Notes under the pieces: generated by a model
The model's input: the letters and a program-made list of their open reading frames with translations, nothing else
Databases searched by the model: none
What the model was told of the DNA's origin: nothing
Source of the DNA: UBA1930 sp943368475
Lineage (GTDB): Bacteria; Bacteroidota; Bacteroidia; Chitinophagales; Chitinophagaceae
Assembly: GCA_943368475.1 (NCBI GenBank)
Contig: CALRLF020000066.1
Location: forward strand, 1 to 24,708
Direction: 5' to 3'
DNA length: 24,708 nt
In this document: positions 1-8,973 of the stretch, piece by piece
How the letters are laid out: the number at the start of each line of letters is the position of its first letter
How positions within the stretch are numbered: the stretch's first letter is position 1
Translations under genes and position numbers: made by a program

Positions 1-1
1 A

Positions 2-3000
2 TTAGTTGCCTTTTACCATTTTAACCACTTTGCGTTGTGTGCCTTGTACAATCTCTGCAAAATAAACGCCAGATGTAAAGTTGCTGCCTACTCTTACTGC
101 TGATCCTGGTACTACTTTGTTTAAGGTAGCTACCAATTTGCCATAAGCATCGGTTACTTTAATATTCACTAAATCATCCGTTTTGCTGTTTACGATTAAC
201 ACAAAATCACTCATTGTTGGGTTTGGTGCTACTCGTACTTCTAATTTAGCTACTGGTTCTTCTGCTGCATTTACATCTGCATAGTTCGCTATTGGGGCTA
301 CACCACTTGCATTGCTGCAGGTGTAGTTGTTCCAATGTACATACTTGCCTTCACTCTCTACTTCATCGGCTATAAACAAGCCTATCATATTTACAACACC
401 TCCACTGCAATTACCACTATTGTTGCTATTGCCATGGCTATCATGATCATCATCGTCGTCGTCGTCATGACCATTGCCTCTATGGTTGTTGTTACCACTG
501 TTGCTATTGCTGCCACAGTTTCCATTGTGGTTGTGGTTATGACAGTTTGAGCCGCCTGTTACTTTAATCTTACCACTTGGTGCATAGATATTCGCTGTTA
601 CAGTTGTATTGCCTCCTTTTACATGGAACTTCTCTTCATCACACTTCGCATCACCTAAGTAGAACGTTACTTGTACACCATCTGGATTGATGATACAATC
701 TTCTTCTATCTTAACCTGTTTGCTTACTCGTACACTTGTATTGTTCGCAAACTTCACTATCGTTGCTCCATTGTTTGGTCCTCTACCTACTTTCATATCG
801 CCTACGTTAATAGTTGTTGATGTGAAGCGTACTACTGCCCCTTCTTCTATGCTTATGCTACCAAAGATTGTTCCACTTAAAGTAACATTTGCTCCTCTGC
901 GTATTGTTATGCTCTTGTAGTTGGCACTTAATGCTATCGTTTGATTTTGGTTTACTGTATAACTTGGTAAGTTATTGTAACTAGCTATTGTATTTAACTG
1001 CATGGTTGGTAAGCTTACTGTGGCTATACCTATAACCCTGTTTGGTACACTGGCTCCATTATCTACTTCTATCTTAGGTGCTTTTACAAAGGCTCCTGCA
1101 CCAGTCATCGCTGAATATTTCTCGAACTCAGCTTTACCGCCTGCCTTCATAAGGCCTACACTACCACTTTGCACTTTGTTATAGCCATGTAACTCTACTT
1201 CTTTGTTTGCCAAAATCGTGTAGTTACTGATGATGTTTTGTTTCTGATAGTTGTACACCGCTGGTACTGCACTTCTGCATCCATTTACATCGTACGTGTA
1301 CACACTATAGTTACCATCGCCATTGGTATTGTCTAACTGTATTTGTTGGGTACTTGCAAAGGCTGCATTGTTGTAACTCCATGCATAGCTGTATGGCCCA
1401 CTTAAGGTTGAATTGGCTGTGATGGTTAATTTGTTACAGAATGCATCGGCATTACTGGTTACATAACTTGCTACTGGCAATGCCCATATTACTACAGTTG
1501 TAGTACATGTTGTGGTATTACCTGTTGCATCTTTTACTGTCCAGTTTACATAGCTGGTGCCTACATTAAAGCCTACTGTTGCTGTGGCAGATACTGTTGT
1601 TGCTTTTACTGTTGCTCCACTTACGGTGTAGCTTACAGTTAACGGGCTATTGCAATTATCTGTTCCAGTTAACGTTAGGGTTTTTGTATTGCCTGCTAAA
1701 TCATTACATACTGGTGCTATTGCAGGACAAGTAATTACCGGTGCTGTTACATCTTGTACAGTAATGATTTGTGTTTTGATTGATGCATTACCACATGCAT
1801 CGGTTGCTGTCCATGTTCTCGTTAATGTATAATTATAGAAACCTGCACTTGTTACATCTGTACTTTGCGTACTTGTTTGTGTGTACACAACTGTTGGTGC
1901 ATCGCAATTATCAGTGGCTGTTACTACAACTGCTGCTGGTACTGCATCGCACTCTACTGTTGCATCTGCTGGTGCTGCACTTAAGACTGGTGCTTGTGTA
2001 TCTTGTACAGTGATGGTTTGTGAAGCTGTTGTTATATTGCCACATGCATCGGTTGCTGTCCATGTTCTAGTTAAGGTGTAATTGCTTGGGCAGTTACCAT
2101 TGGTTCTTACCTCAGCATACGTTACTATTGGTGCATCGCAATTATCAGTGGCTGTTAATACTGCTGCTGTTGGTACTGCATTGCACTCTACTGTTGCATC
2201 TGCTGGTGCTACACTTAAGACTGGTGCTTGTGTATCTTGTACAGTGATGGTTTGTGACTTACTTGATGTATTGCCACATGCATCGGTTGCTGTCCATGTT
2301 CTAGTTAAGGTGTAATTGCTTGGGCAGTTGCCATTGGTTCTTACCTCAGCATACGTTACTGTTGGTGCATCGCAATTATCAGTAGCTGTTAGTACGGCTG
2401 CTGCTGGTACGGCATTGCACTCTACTGTTGCATCTGCTGGTGCTGCACTTAAGACTGGTGCTTGTGTATCTTGTACAGTGATTACCTGTGAAGCTGTTGT
2501 TGTATTACCTGAGGCATCTGTTGTGCTCCAAGTTCTAGTTAATGTATATCTACTAGGACAATCTCCATTGGTCCTTGTTTCTGTATATGATGGAACTGAT
2601 GTTGCACAATTATCAGTTGCTGTTACTACTGCTGCTGCTGGTACTGCATCACACTCTACTGTTGTACTTGATGGAACTCCTACTAAGACAGGGAATTGTT
2701 TATCTAAAACAGTAATCGTAAATGTACAACTTGAACTTCCTACTACATTGGTGGCTGTTGCTGTTACTTGTGTAGTACCAACATTAAATACAGTACCTGG
2801 TGCAATTGAATAAGTAATGGTCGATGCAGGTATTGCAGTTGTTTCTGTGGCTTCGAAACTTACAACTGCTCCGCACAAGCCTTCTGTTGCATCTACTACA
2901 ATATTTGATGGACAAACAATTACTGGTGGCAATCCTGTTACAGTTACAGTGAATGAACATTGAGCTGTATTTCCTGAAGCATCTGTTGCTTTAAAAGTAA

Positions 3001-6000
3001 CAATTGTTTCGCCAATTGGGAAAGTTGAACCACTTACTAAACCTGTAGTTAATGCAGTAGTTACTCCACTACAATTATCTGTTGCAATTGGTGTTGCATA
3101 GGTAACAACGGCTCCTGCTGCACTTGTTGCAGTTACATTAATATTTGAAGAACAACTAATTGTTGGTGTTTGCGTATCTAATACTACTACATTGAAAGTA
3201 CAAGTTGATGTGTTACCAGAATTGTCTACTGCTGTAAATGTTACAGGAGTTGTACCAACTGGAAATACATCGCCAGATTGATGACTGCTTGTAAATGACG
3301 CAACTCCACAATTATCTGTTGCACTTATTGATGGGCTTGCAACGGCTACATAAGTCTTGAAGTTTAATTTCCAACCTGGATTTAAACCATAACTATTAGA
3401 ATAATAAGTTCCTTGGTTAGAAGGGCTACCTCCTAATAACATTAAACCTACACCATAATCTCCAACTGGGCTTTGTATTCTGATTGTGTAGACCTGACCA
3501 GCAGTTATATTTGGTTGATTACCAACTGTAATTGGTAAATTGGTCCAATTATTTCCAGTTGGCAAGGCATAAGTATCAGTACAAATTGCAGTACCACTAA
3601 CTCCCACACCTTGATAAATTGTAAGTGTGCCATTAAAAGGTTGAATCCCATTTCTGTATAAATCAACCTGAGTTAATAAGCCTGTTTTACCAGCAGTAAA
3701 AGACTGCCACTGATCTGTTCCTACAGTACCAGTAAATATATCTGTGATTTGTTGATCTACTGTTGGTGCTAGCGGTGGCAAAGAAAAACTAACTGCTGCA
3801 CCACACTGACCAGAAGTTGCATTTGCTGTAATTGTACTAGGACAATTTGCAATTACTGGATTTTCATTATCTACTACAGTTACTGTAAATGTGCAAGAAA
3901 CTGAACCACAACTATTTGTTGCTGTAGCTGTAACCTGCGTTGTACCTACAGGAAATAAACTTCCACTAGCATGAGAATAAGTAATTGTTGGTGTTGGTGT
4001 CCCTGTTGCACTAGCTGCATCAAATGTTACTATTGCACCACACTGACCAGAAGTTGCATTTACTGTAATATTTGACGGACAAGTAATTGTTGGCAACGGA
4101 TTTACAGTTACTGTTGTTGCTACAGAAGTTGCTTTGCAACCACCAGCACTTGTAACACTTACACTATAATTTCCAGCTGTTGTTACTACAATTGATTGAG
4201 ATGTAGCTCCTGTACTCCATAAATAACTGGCACCACTATTAGCTGTTAAGGTAACTGAACTTCCTGCACAAAAAATTGTGGCTCCACCTGCTGTAATACT
4301 TGCTACTGGTGCAACGAAAGCTGAACATGTGCCAGAAAGAGTACCAGCTGTCCAGTTGGATGTTGCTCCATTTAAAGCAAAATTGGTAAGTGTTCCATTA
4401 TTATTATTTCCACTAATATCGTTTAATACGGTAACACTTGAATTATCAGCATTTGTAAATCCTTGATTGAAATTATACAAAGCTGCCAATCCTGTTTGAC
4501 CAGCAGGATTCAATTCACAGTTCATATAAGCTTGAATTTCTCCTTGGCATAAAGCTCTGTTCCAAATCCTTAGCTCATCCATTTTACCATCAAAATTGTT
4601 ACAATTACAAAAGCCTGGTTGTTGCATACCAATAGTTACAATACCATTATCAGCTCCAGGATTAAGAGCTCCTGTGTGTGTGCTCAACACATTTCCATTC
4701 AAATAAAAAGTTACTCTATTATTTGGCACATCAAACGTTACAGCCACATGAGCCCAAACATTGGTTGGCACAGTTCCACCAGAATATATCCAACCCATTG
4801 AAGGATTATACAATCCTAAACCAGAGTTACCATTTGGATGTGTTTGGAATAAGTATCTGTAATTTCCTTTATCAATTATGGTATTGTTTGAATTATCATT
4901 TAAAAATACTTTTGCTTCAATAGTATAAGTATTTCCCAAATCTAATGTGCCATTATCCGGAACACTCACATAATCAAATACAGATGGATTGGTATTGCTA
5001 CCTCCCGGATTTGTATTACCCCAACCATTAAAATGTAACGCTGTTGCAGGAGCTGTCCATGTAAAGTTTGCCTGATCAGCTAAAGTGCCTACAGAAGCTC
5101 TTACAACATCAGAGCCAGCAACCGAACCTGCATAACAAAAAACTGCATTACCACTTGCGTCGGTATTTGCAAAACCAGAATTACTGCTATTTACACCAGT
5201 TATAGTAAAATCTACTCTAACACCTACAACAGGGCTACCATACTGATCTACAACTTTTGCAGTAAAACATGAACTTGTTCCAATTGGATTACTACCAGTT
5301 TTTGGTGTAATATCAATATTGGTAACACTTGCAATTGGAGAGTAAGATGCACCTGCAGGATAACCATAAGAATCAAAATTATTAAACCCATAAGCAGATA
5401 CACCAAAGGGCAATCCATTACTTGTTAATGTATGAACACCAATACTAACTGCAATTTGGGCACCTGAATAACCTGTTGCTCCAATTGTAGTAAAAGAAGC
5501 ATTAGGAATTGTAACACCATCTAACTTAATTGTACCTACAGCAGAATTAGGGGCTACTACATTTACAAAGTTGAAAGCAAAACCACTAGAAGGTGTATTT
5601 ACTGTATAAGAACCTAAAAACTGTTCGTAAGGAGAAATCAACATCATAAATGGATCTGCATTTGCACCATCATATCCACTACCATTTGCATATTGTGCAA
5701 CCAATATAGGTTGTGTTGCAGTTATGTTTAAAGATGTATTATAAATACGTTCAACAAACTGACCTCTGTTTAAGGTTGTTAATACAACTCCATTTACAGA
5801 TACAATAGTATTATCTACACTTGCCAAAAATCTGTACGTATCTGCGGTTCTTGTTTTCAATGGTATCGAAACAAAGTTTTTACCCCAACCATCGGTAGGT
5901 GGCATTTGCTCTACAAGGTGATCACATGCACCCACATTAGAAGGTACATTGGTACACTGATTACCAGAAAAAACAGCGATAGGTTTATTAGAAGTAACTA

Positions 6001-6610
6001 CCGAACCAGTTAAATCTCCACTAGTTTGTAAGAAAAAAGTTTGCCCTTGATTTAAAGTAATTGTATAATTTGTACCAGCAATATAGATACCAGTAGTAGC
6101 CTTTAATTTAAAAGAAACACTTGTAGCATTTTGGGTAGCAACCATTCCTATTTGGCTACTGCTCCCGGTATAACTCATTACTAAATATTCTAATCCCAAC
6201 GCATCCGTTGGTAACCCTAAATATGCATCTGTAGTAAAAGCCCTCAAATTCATACCATATACCGTAACTTCTTGGTTAGAGGTAATATGAATGCCATTGT
6301 TTTGAATTGTAGTACTAGATGTTAAAAAAACACTAGTTGGTAATGTTATCGTAGTAATTTGTCCTACTGTTGTTGTAAAATTTTGAGAAAATCCTATACC
6401 TGGAGCAGAAACATTACCTGTTCCATTCACTTCTCCTGAAATGTACAGATAAGCTGCACCTGTAAGATTTTGTGGAAAAGTTAGCCAAAAATCTTTGCCT
6501 TTACTGTCTTTACCGGCTTGAGCATTGGCCATTAAGCCAAAAGCTAAAAGCAATACAAGCGTAGTAATATTTTTAACTACTTGCTTGCAGGGGTGTAACA
6601 AATATTTCAT
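2..6610 (-). CDS. Giant multidomain T9SS-secreted surface protein (IgGFc-binding-like, LamG, HYR repeats)
   Basis: This 2202-residue protein is complete, with ATG at 6610 and TAA at 2-4. Visible order: signal peptide (1-30, ending ANAQA); IgGFc-binding-protein-like N-terminal region (about 38-425, opening GKDFWLTFPQN); Ig/Big_1-like domain (430-518); LamG/concanavalin-like domain (522-690); a further Ig-like domain (770-830); a long run of HYR-type domains (837-1730) with conserved TATDNC and FPVGTT motifs; a beta-helix-like region (1880-2100) interrupted by a His/Asp/Asn-rich loop (2017-2072); and a type-A T9SS sorting domain (2123-2202, starting VAPNPT and ending KMVKGN). Known for these families: HYR and LamG domains mediate adhesion or glycan binding, and the C-terminal domain directs export and surface attachment. 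Inference: a cell-surface adhesin or matrix protein. The ligand is unknown and no catalytic domain was recognised. It lies 30 bases behind a small secreted-protein gene and is probably co-transcribed with it. Confidence 0.9.
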   Translation of the reverse strand: MKYLLHPCKQVVKNITTLVLLLAFGLMANAQAGKDSKGKDFWLTFPQNLTGAAYLYISGEVNGTGNVSAPGIGFSQNFTTTVGQITTITLPTSVFLTSSTTIQNNGIHITSNQEVTVYGMNLRAFTTDAYLGLPTDALGLEYLVMSYTGSSSQIGMVATQNATSVSFKLKATTGIYIAGTNYTITLNQGQTFFLQTSGDLTGSVVTSNKPIAVFSGNQCTNVPSNVGACDHLVEQMPPTDGWGKNFVSIPLKTRTADTYRFLASVDNTIVSVNGVVLTTLNRGQFVERIYNTSLNITATQPILVAQYANGSGYDGANADPFMMLISPYEQFLGSYTVNTPSSGFAFNFVNVVAPNSAVGTIKLDGVTIPNASFTTIGATGYSGAQIAVSIGVHTLTSNGLPFGVSAYGFNNFDSYGYPAGASYSPIASVTNIDITPKTGSNPIGTSSCFTAKVVDQYGSPVVGVRVDFTITGVNSSNSGFANTDASGNAVFCYAGSVAGSDVVRASVGTLADQANFTWTAPATALHFNGWGNTNPGGSNTNPSVFDYVSVPDNGTLDLGNTYTIEAKVFLNDNSNNTIIDKGNYRYLFQTHPNGNSGLGLYNPSMGWIYSGGTVPTNVWAHVAVTFDVPNNRVTFYLNGNVLSTHTGALNPGADNGIVTIGMQQPGFCNCNNFDGKMDELRIWNRALCQGEIQAYMNCELNPAGQTGLAALYNFNQGFTNADNSSVTVLNDISGNNNNGTLTNFALNGATSNWTAGTLSGTCSAFVAPVASITAGGATIFCAGSSVTLTANSGASYLWSTGATSQSIVVTTAGNYSVSVTSAGGCKATSVATTVTVNPLPTITCPSNITVNATSGQCGAIVTFDAASATGTPTPTITYSHASGSLFPVGTTQVTATATNSCGSVSCTFTVTVVDNENPVIANCPSTITANATSGQCGAAVSFSLPPLAPTVDQQITDIFTGTVGTDQWQSFTAGKTGLLTQVDLYRNGIQPFNGTLTIYQGVGVSGTAICTDTYALPTGNNWTNLPITVGNQPNITAGQVYTIRIQSPVGDYGVGLMLLGGSPSNQGTYYSNSYGLNPGWKLNFKTYVAVASPSISATDNCGVASFTSSHQSGDVFPVGTTPVTFTAVDNSGNTSTCTFNVVVLDTQTPTISCSSNINVTATSAAGAVVTYATPIATDNCSGVTTALTTGLVSGSTFPIGETIVTFKATDASGNTAQCSFTVTVTGLPPVIVCPSNIVVDATEGLCGAVVSFEATETTAIPASTITYSIAPGTVFNVGTTQVTATATNVVGSSSCTFTITVLDKQFPVLVGVPSSTTVECDAVPAAAVVTATDNCATSVPSYTETRTNGDCPSRYTLTRTWSTTDASGNTTTASQVITVQDTQAPVLSAAPADATVECNAVPAAAVLTATDNCDAPTVTYAEVRTNGNCPSNYTLTRTWTATDACGNTSSKSQTITVQDTQAPVLSVAPADATVECNAVPTAAVLTATDNCDAPIVTYAEVRTNGNCPSNYTLTRTWTATDACGNITTASQTITVQDTQAPVLSAAPADATVECDAVPAAVVVTATDNCDAPTVVYTQTSTQSTDVTSAGFYNYTLTRTWTATDACGNASIKTQIITVQDVTAPVITCPAIAPVCNDLAGNTKTLTLTGTDNCNSPLTVSYTVSGATVKATTVSATATVGFNVGTSYVNWTVKDATGNTTTCTTTVVIWALPVASYVTSNADAFCNKLTITANSTLSGPYSYAWSYNNAAFASTQQIQLDNTNGDGNYSVYTYDVNGCRSAVPAVYNYQKQNIISNYTILANKEVELHGYNKVQSGSVGLMKAGGKAEFEKYSAMTGAGAFVKAPKIEVDNGASVPNRVIGIATVSLPTMQLNTIASYNNLPSYTVNQNQTIALSANYKSITIRRGANVTLSGTIFGSISIEEGAVVRFTSTTINVGDMKVGRGPNNGATIVKFANNTSVRVSKQVKIEEDCIINPDGVQVTFYLGDAKCDEEKFHVKGGNTTVTANIYAPSGKIKVTGGSNCHNHNHNGNCGSNSNSGNNNHRGNGHDDDDDDDHDSHGNSNNSGNCSGGVVNMIGLFIADEVESEGKYVHWNNYTCSNASGVAPIANYADVNAAEEPVAKLEVRVAPNPTMSDFVLIVNSKTDDLVNIKVTDAYGKLVATLNKVVPGSAVRVGSNFTSGVYFAEIVQGTQRKVVKMVKGN
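395..559 (-). repeat. His/Asp/Asn/Gly low-complexity coding segment with GAC/GAT triplet run
   Basis: Residues of about 2017-2072 of the giant protein are almost entirely H, N, G, S and D, including HNHNHNGNCG and a run of seven Asp flanked by His. The DNA at about 445-466 is a triplet run (GAC x4, GAT x3 on the coding strand). It separates IYAPSGKIKVTGG from MIGLFIADEVESEG, which look like neighbouring strands of one beta-helix-like domain, so it is probably a surface loop. Metal or calcium binding is inference from composition only. Confidence 0.85.
1763..2713 (-). repeat. Tandem HYR-domain repeats, 234-bp period
   Basis: Four consecutive coding repeats lie inside the giant surface protein: 2713-2480, 2479-2246, 2245-2012 and 2011-1763. 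The first three are each exactly 234 bp (78 residues); the fourth is 249 bp. The last three begin with TVQDTQAPVLS and all four carry VEC(N/D)AVP, TATDNC and YTLTRTW motifs. The two middle copies are nearly identical in DNA, for example the block around 2043-2095 recurs around 2277-2329. This points to recent duplication or gene conversion. Confidence 0.92.
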
Positions 6611-6640
6611 ATTAAATTGATTAGAGTAAGGAATAAATTA

Positions 6641-7072
6641 TTAATTGATACTTATAGTTGGAGTAATAAACTTGAATGATGTAATACTTGCAATAAACGT
6701 TGGATCAACATCAAAAGCAGTAATGATGCACTTCTTATTATCATTATCGCTACAACTTGAAGGCTCTGTAATACCTGTAGAAATAACTAATTCTTTTACC
6801 CCGTAAAAACCATCTATAACACCTGTGGTTTGTAAAGTTTCAAACCCTTCTTTCCAAGATACTTTTACAGAAGCCCCTGTATTGTTTTCGAACTTTAGCA
6901 ATACAGCAGTTTTACCATTACAACTAACCAGTTGATGGTAAAAACTTACATTTTGTATTACTGTGTCTAATATCCAAGAATCTGATTGTGCTGAATTCAT
7001 TTTAACATTATCAGCAAATGCTGTAGTATGCAATACAATTGCAACACCGAAGAACAGGAGTAGTCGTTTCAT
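6641..7072 (-). CDS. Small secreted protein of unknown function
   Basis: I do not recognise this family. The chosen start, ATG at 7072, gives 143 residues beginning with a textbook signal peptide (MKRLLLFFGVAIVLHTTAFA, then DNVKMN). An in-frame ATG at 7099 would add nine residues ahead of the lysine-arginine region and is less likely. The mature protein is about 120 residues, rich in beta-type sequence, with three Cys (one in LVSCNGK, two in SSCSDNDNKKC), compatible with a small extracytoplasmic beta-sandwich; that fold is inference. It has no sorting domain or lipobox, so periplasmic or secreted is most likely. It is followed after 30 bases by the giant surface protein on the same strand, so the two are probably one transcription unit and may be functionally linked. 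Confidence 0.75.
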   Translation of the reverse strand: MKRLLLFFGVAIVLHTTAFADNVKMNSAQSDSWILDTVIQNVSFYHQLVSCNGKTAVLLKFENNTGASVKVSWKEGFETLQTTGVIDGFYGVKELVISTGITEPSSCSDNDNKKCIITAFDVDPTFIASITSFKFITPTISIN

Positions 7073-7467
7073 ATGAGCGTTTAGTTTAGTTATGAACATT
7101 GTTTAATATAAAAATATGGCTTAGGCCAAAATAGTATTAGTACCGAAAAATGCAATTATGGAAACACACAATTCTTGAAGAGTAGATTAACAAGACAGTT
7201 TCTTTTAATACAGTCCCATACAAGAAAAAATCAACAGCACTGGTTGATTACATAGAATTGGTGCACAAGAATATTATTATCTTGTATTATTTTGTAAAAA
7301 AAGGGCTGAAGGATGCGAATTTTGGGATTAGGCAGCAATATGACTCCCTGTTAGGGCTTTAAAAAATAGCAAATACAATAATTAATGTAAATGAGTAGAA
7401 AAAAGCAAGTTTAAAAAGCCTATGTAAACAAAGAGTGTGTAAAAAAAATAATTACGTTTCTTTATAA
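7073..7467. other. Non-genic interval, possible gene remnant
   Basis: A 395-base stretch between the serine hydrolase stop and the small secreted-protein start. No TAnnTTTG promoter box was found on the minus strand, although one is expected for the two-gene unit downstream. On the plus strand 7186-7362 stays open for 58 codons up to a TAA but has no ATG. Its translation contains DYIELVHKN and FVKKGLKDANFGIRQQYDS, which look protein-like, so it may be the end of a decayed gene. I recognise no family. Confidence 0.4.
7186..7362 (+). pseudogene. Possible C-terminal gene remnant (58 codons, no start)
   Basis: The frame runs from just after a TAG at 7183-7185 to TAA at 7360-7362. The translation has a mix of charged, aromatic and hydrophobic residues (for example ELVHKNIIILYYFVKKGLKD) unlike random AT-rich sequence, and GC-richer codons (CTG AAG GAT GCG) than its neighbours. 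There is no ATG, so it can only be a fragment or a chance open stretch. No family is recognised and confidence is low. Confidence 0.25.
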
Positions 7468-8550
7468 CTACTGAATAACTGTTTTTAACTTACCCCACAA
7501 TTCATTATCAAAACTAGATAAGGCCAGCTGTAAATTTCCTGCACTTTCGCCCATACGAATTACAACAATATTTTGGGAGGGTACAACATAAATTTTTTGA
7601 TCATTTTTACCTAATGCTGCAAACATATCTGTAGATGCATTGGGAACCATAAAGCCAGAAAATACATTTTGCAAAGTGGGCAACATATAACTGGCTTTTC
7701 CATTTAGCCAGGTTAAATAACCATAAGATAAGTTGTAGGTATTCGATGTATTGGTTTGTGCTGTAAAATAAGCAGCATCGTTTAAAATAGTTGTTGTATC
7801 CCATTTGCCTTTGTTCAATAATAACAAACCAAACCTTGCCATAGATCTTGCAGTACTGTAATACACATTATTAGAGCCACTTGGCAACCACAAACCATTC
7901 ATGCCAATTTTATTTCTAATTTTTTGTTGGAAGTAATTGTTGTAACTCAACGAAGTTGCATTTTCTACTACTTTATCAAGCAATGTGTAAGGTGCATTGT
8001 GGTATGCCCAACGTGTTCCAGCATCTGCTTTGTATTGTAAGCAAGACGGAAGTGTGCAATCAGCATCTCCAGTTCCATCATCTAATCCACTAGTCATGGT
8101 TAGTTGATGTTTTACAGTAATTAAATTTTCTTTTGCCAGAGGTAAAGAAGTCCAACCAGTACCTATATACTGTGACGTTCTATTATTAATATTGATGTAA
8201 CCTTCTTGTTGTGCAATTCCTACCAACATACCAGTCATGGTTTTACCAGCAGAAGCCCAATACCAATTGCTATCTACCGTAAAAGTTCCAAAATACTTTT
8301 CCAACACAATTCTACCATTCTTTAAAACAATGAAAGCTTTGGTATTTTTTGTTTGCAAATAGGTGTATAAATTATCAATCTCTGTAGTATTCCAATTTAA
8401 AGAAGCTGCTGTACTAATTTCCCAAGCAGTAGATGCTACAGGTGGAAAGTATAAACTGTTATTGGTTGTTCCAGTTGCAGTATCATCTTTCTTGGTGCAA
8501 GAAGTTACAATAGTGAATATCAAGCAAAATAAATAAGTCCATTTTCTCAT
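7468..8550 (-). CDS. Serine hydrolase lipoprotein, beta-lactamase class C family
   Basis: A member of the beta-lactamase-related (class C / penicillin-binding / esterase-like) family. Numbering from the ATG at 8556 (362 residues): lipoprotein signal 1-19 with lipobox VTSC and Cys20; catalytic Ser102 and Lys105 in SAGK; Tyr185 and Asn187 in YHN. No clear third motif (KTG or HxG) is visible. A second ATG at 8550 gives MRKWTYLF and a more usual signal peptide, so I use it; the difference is two residues. After Cys20 comes TKKDD, resembling the lysine-plus-acidic export signal of surface-exposed Bacteroidota lipoproteins, which suggests an outward-facing anchor. Likely substrates are peptides, esters or cell-wall fragments, but the sequence does not say which. 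It lies 60 bases behind the OB-fold gene and may share its transcript. Confidence 0.85.
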   Translation of the reverse strand: MRKWTYLFCLIFTIVTSCTKKDDTATGTTNNSLYFPPVASTAWEISTAASLNWNTTEIDNLYTYLQTKNTKAFIVLKNGRIVLEKYFGTFTVDSNWYWASAGKTMTGMLVGIAQQEGYININNRTSQYIGTGWTSLPLAKENLITVKHQLTMTSGLDDGTGDADCTLPSCLQYKADAGTRWAYHNAPYTLLDKVVENATSLSYNNYFQQKIRNKIGMNGLWLPSGSNNVYYSTARSMARFGLLLLNKGKWDTTTILNDAAYFTAQTNTSNTYNLSYGYLTWLNGKASYMLPTLQNVFSGFMVPNASTDMFAALGKNDQKIYVVPSQNIVVIRMGESAGNLQLALSSFDNELWGKLKTVIQ

Positions 8551-8610
8551 AAACATATTTTAATCCCTGATAGATATCCTTTTAAGTAAATAGTTTAATG
8601 CCTGTTTAAA

Positions 8611-8973
8611 TTATTCTACAGTAACATCTGCTTCTGACTGAATAAAAATTTGTGGTTTGCCTTTAAATTCTTTTACAACACCTTTAATACAAACAGTTTT
8701 GCCATTGTAGAACTCTTCGGGTGCTGTTTTAAATTTTTTTCTATCTTCTTCATTAACAACAATAGTTAAAGGCGATTTTGGGTAAGCTGCTCCCATATTT
8801 AATAGAGTAATTTTTTTCTCGCTTCTGTCAAAATATTTACCCCCAAAAATTTTACCACATACTGTTACAGTTTCTCCAATATGTTTTGCAGCGTCATCTG
8901 GTGTAATATTTTGTGCCTGAACAGTTGCCATACCAAAAACTAGTGCAGCTAAAACGATTATTAATTTTTTCAT
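8611..8973 (-). CDS. Exported OB-fold protein
   Basis: A 120-residue protein with a clear signal peptide (MKKLIIVLAALVFGMATVQA, cleaved before QNITPDD) and a body of about 100 residues resembling small exported OB-fold proteins. The pattern is an opening AAKHIGETVTVCGKI strand, a middle strand PLTIVVNEEDRKKF, then NGKTVCIKGVVKEFKGKPQIFI, where the closing GKPQI(F/Y) segment is typical of OB folds in the nucleic-acid-binding clan. Two Cys lie in strands (TVCGK, TVCIKG). In exported members of this fold ligand binding is poorly defined, so I assign no function. ATG at 8973 is preceded by AACCCCAC rather than a Shine-Dalgarno. It lies upstream of the serine hydrolase on the same strand and divergent from the MATE gene. 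Confidence 0.8.
   Translation of the reverse strand: MKKLIIVLAALVFGMATVQAQNITPDDAAKHIGETVTVCGKIFGGKYFDRSEKKITLLNMGAAYPKSPLTIVVNEEDRKKFKTAPEEFYNGKTVCIKGVVKEFKGKPQIFIQSEADVTVE

Noticed and set aside
1763..2713. Regular repeats considered as a CRISPR array
   Set aside because: The repeats are 234 bp coding units without short repeats and unique spacers, and no cas gene is near.
1650..2813. Several plus-strand frames of 60-165 codons across the HYR region
   Set aside because: They repeat with the 234-bp period of the minus-strand gene and consist of Val/Ala/Thr-rich antisense translation; shadows of the real gene.
6655..7140. Search for a TAnnTTTG promoter ahead of the two-gene surface unit
   Set aside because: Closest matches (for example CTATTTTG on the minus strand near 7130) break the TA element, so I do not annotate a promoter.
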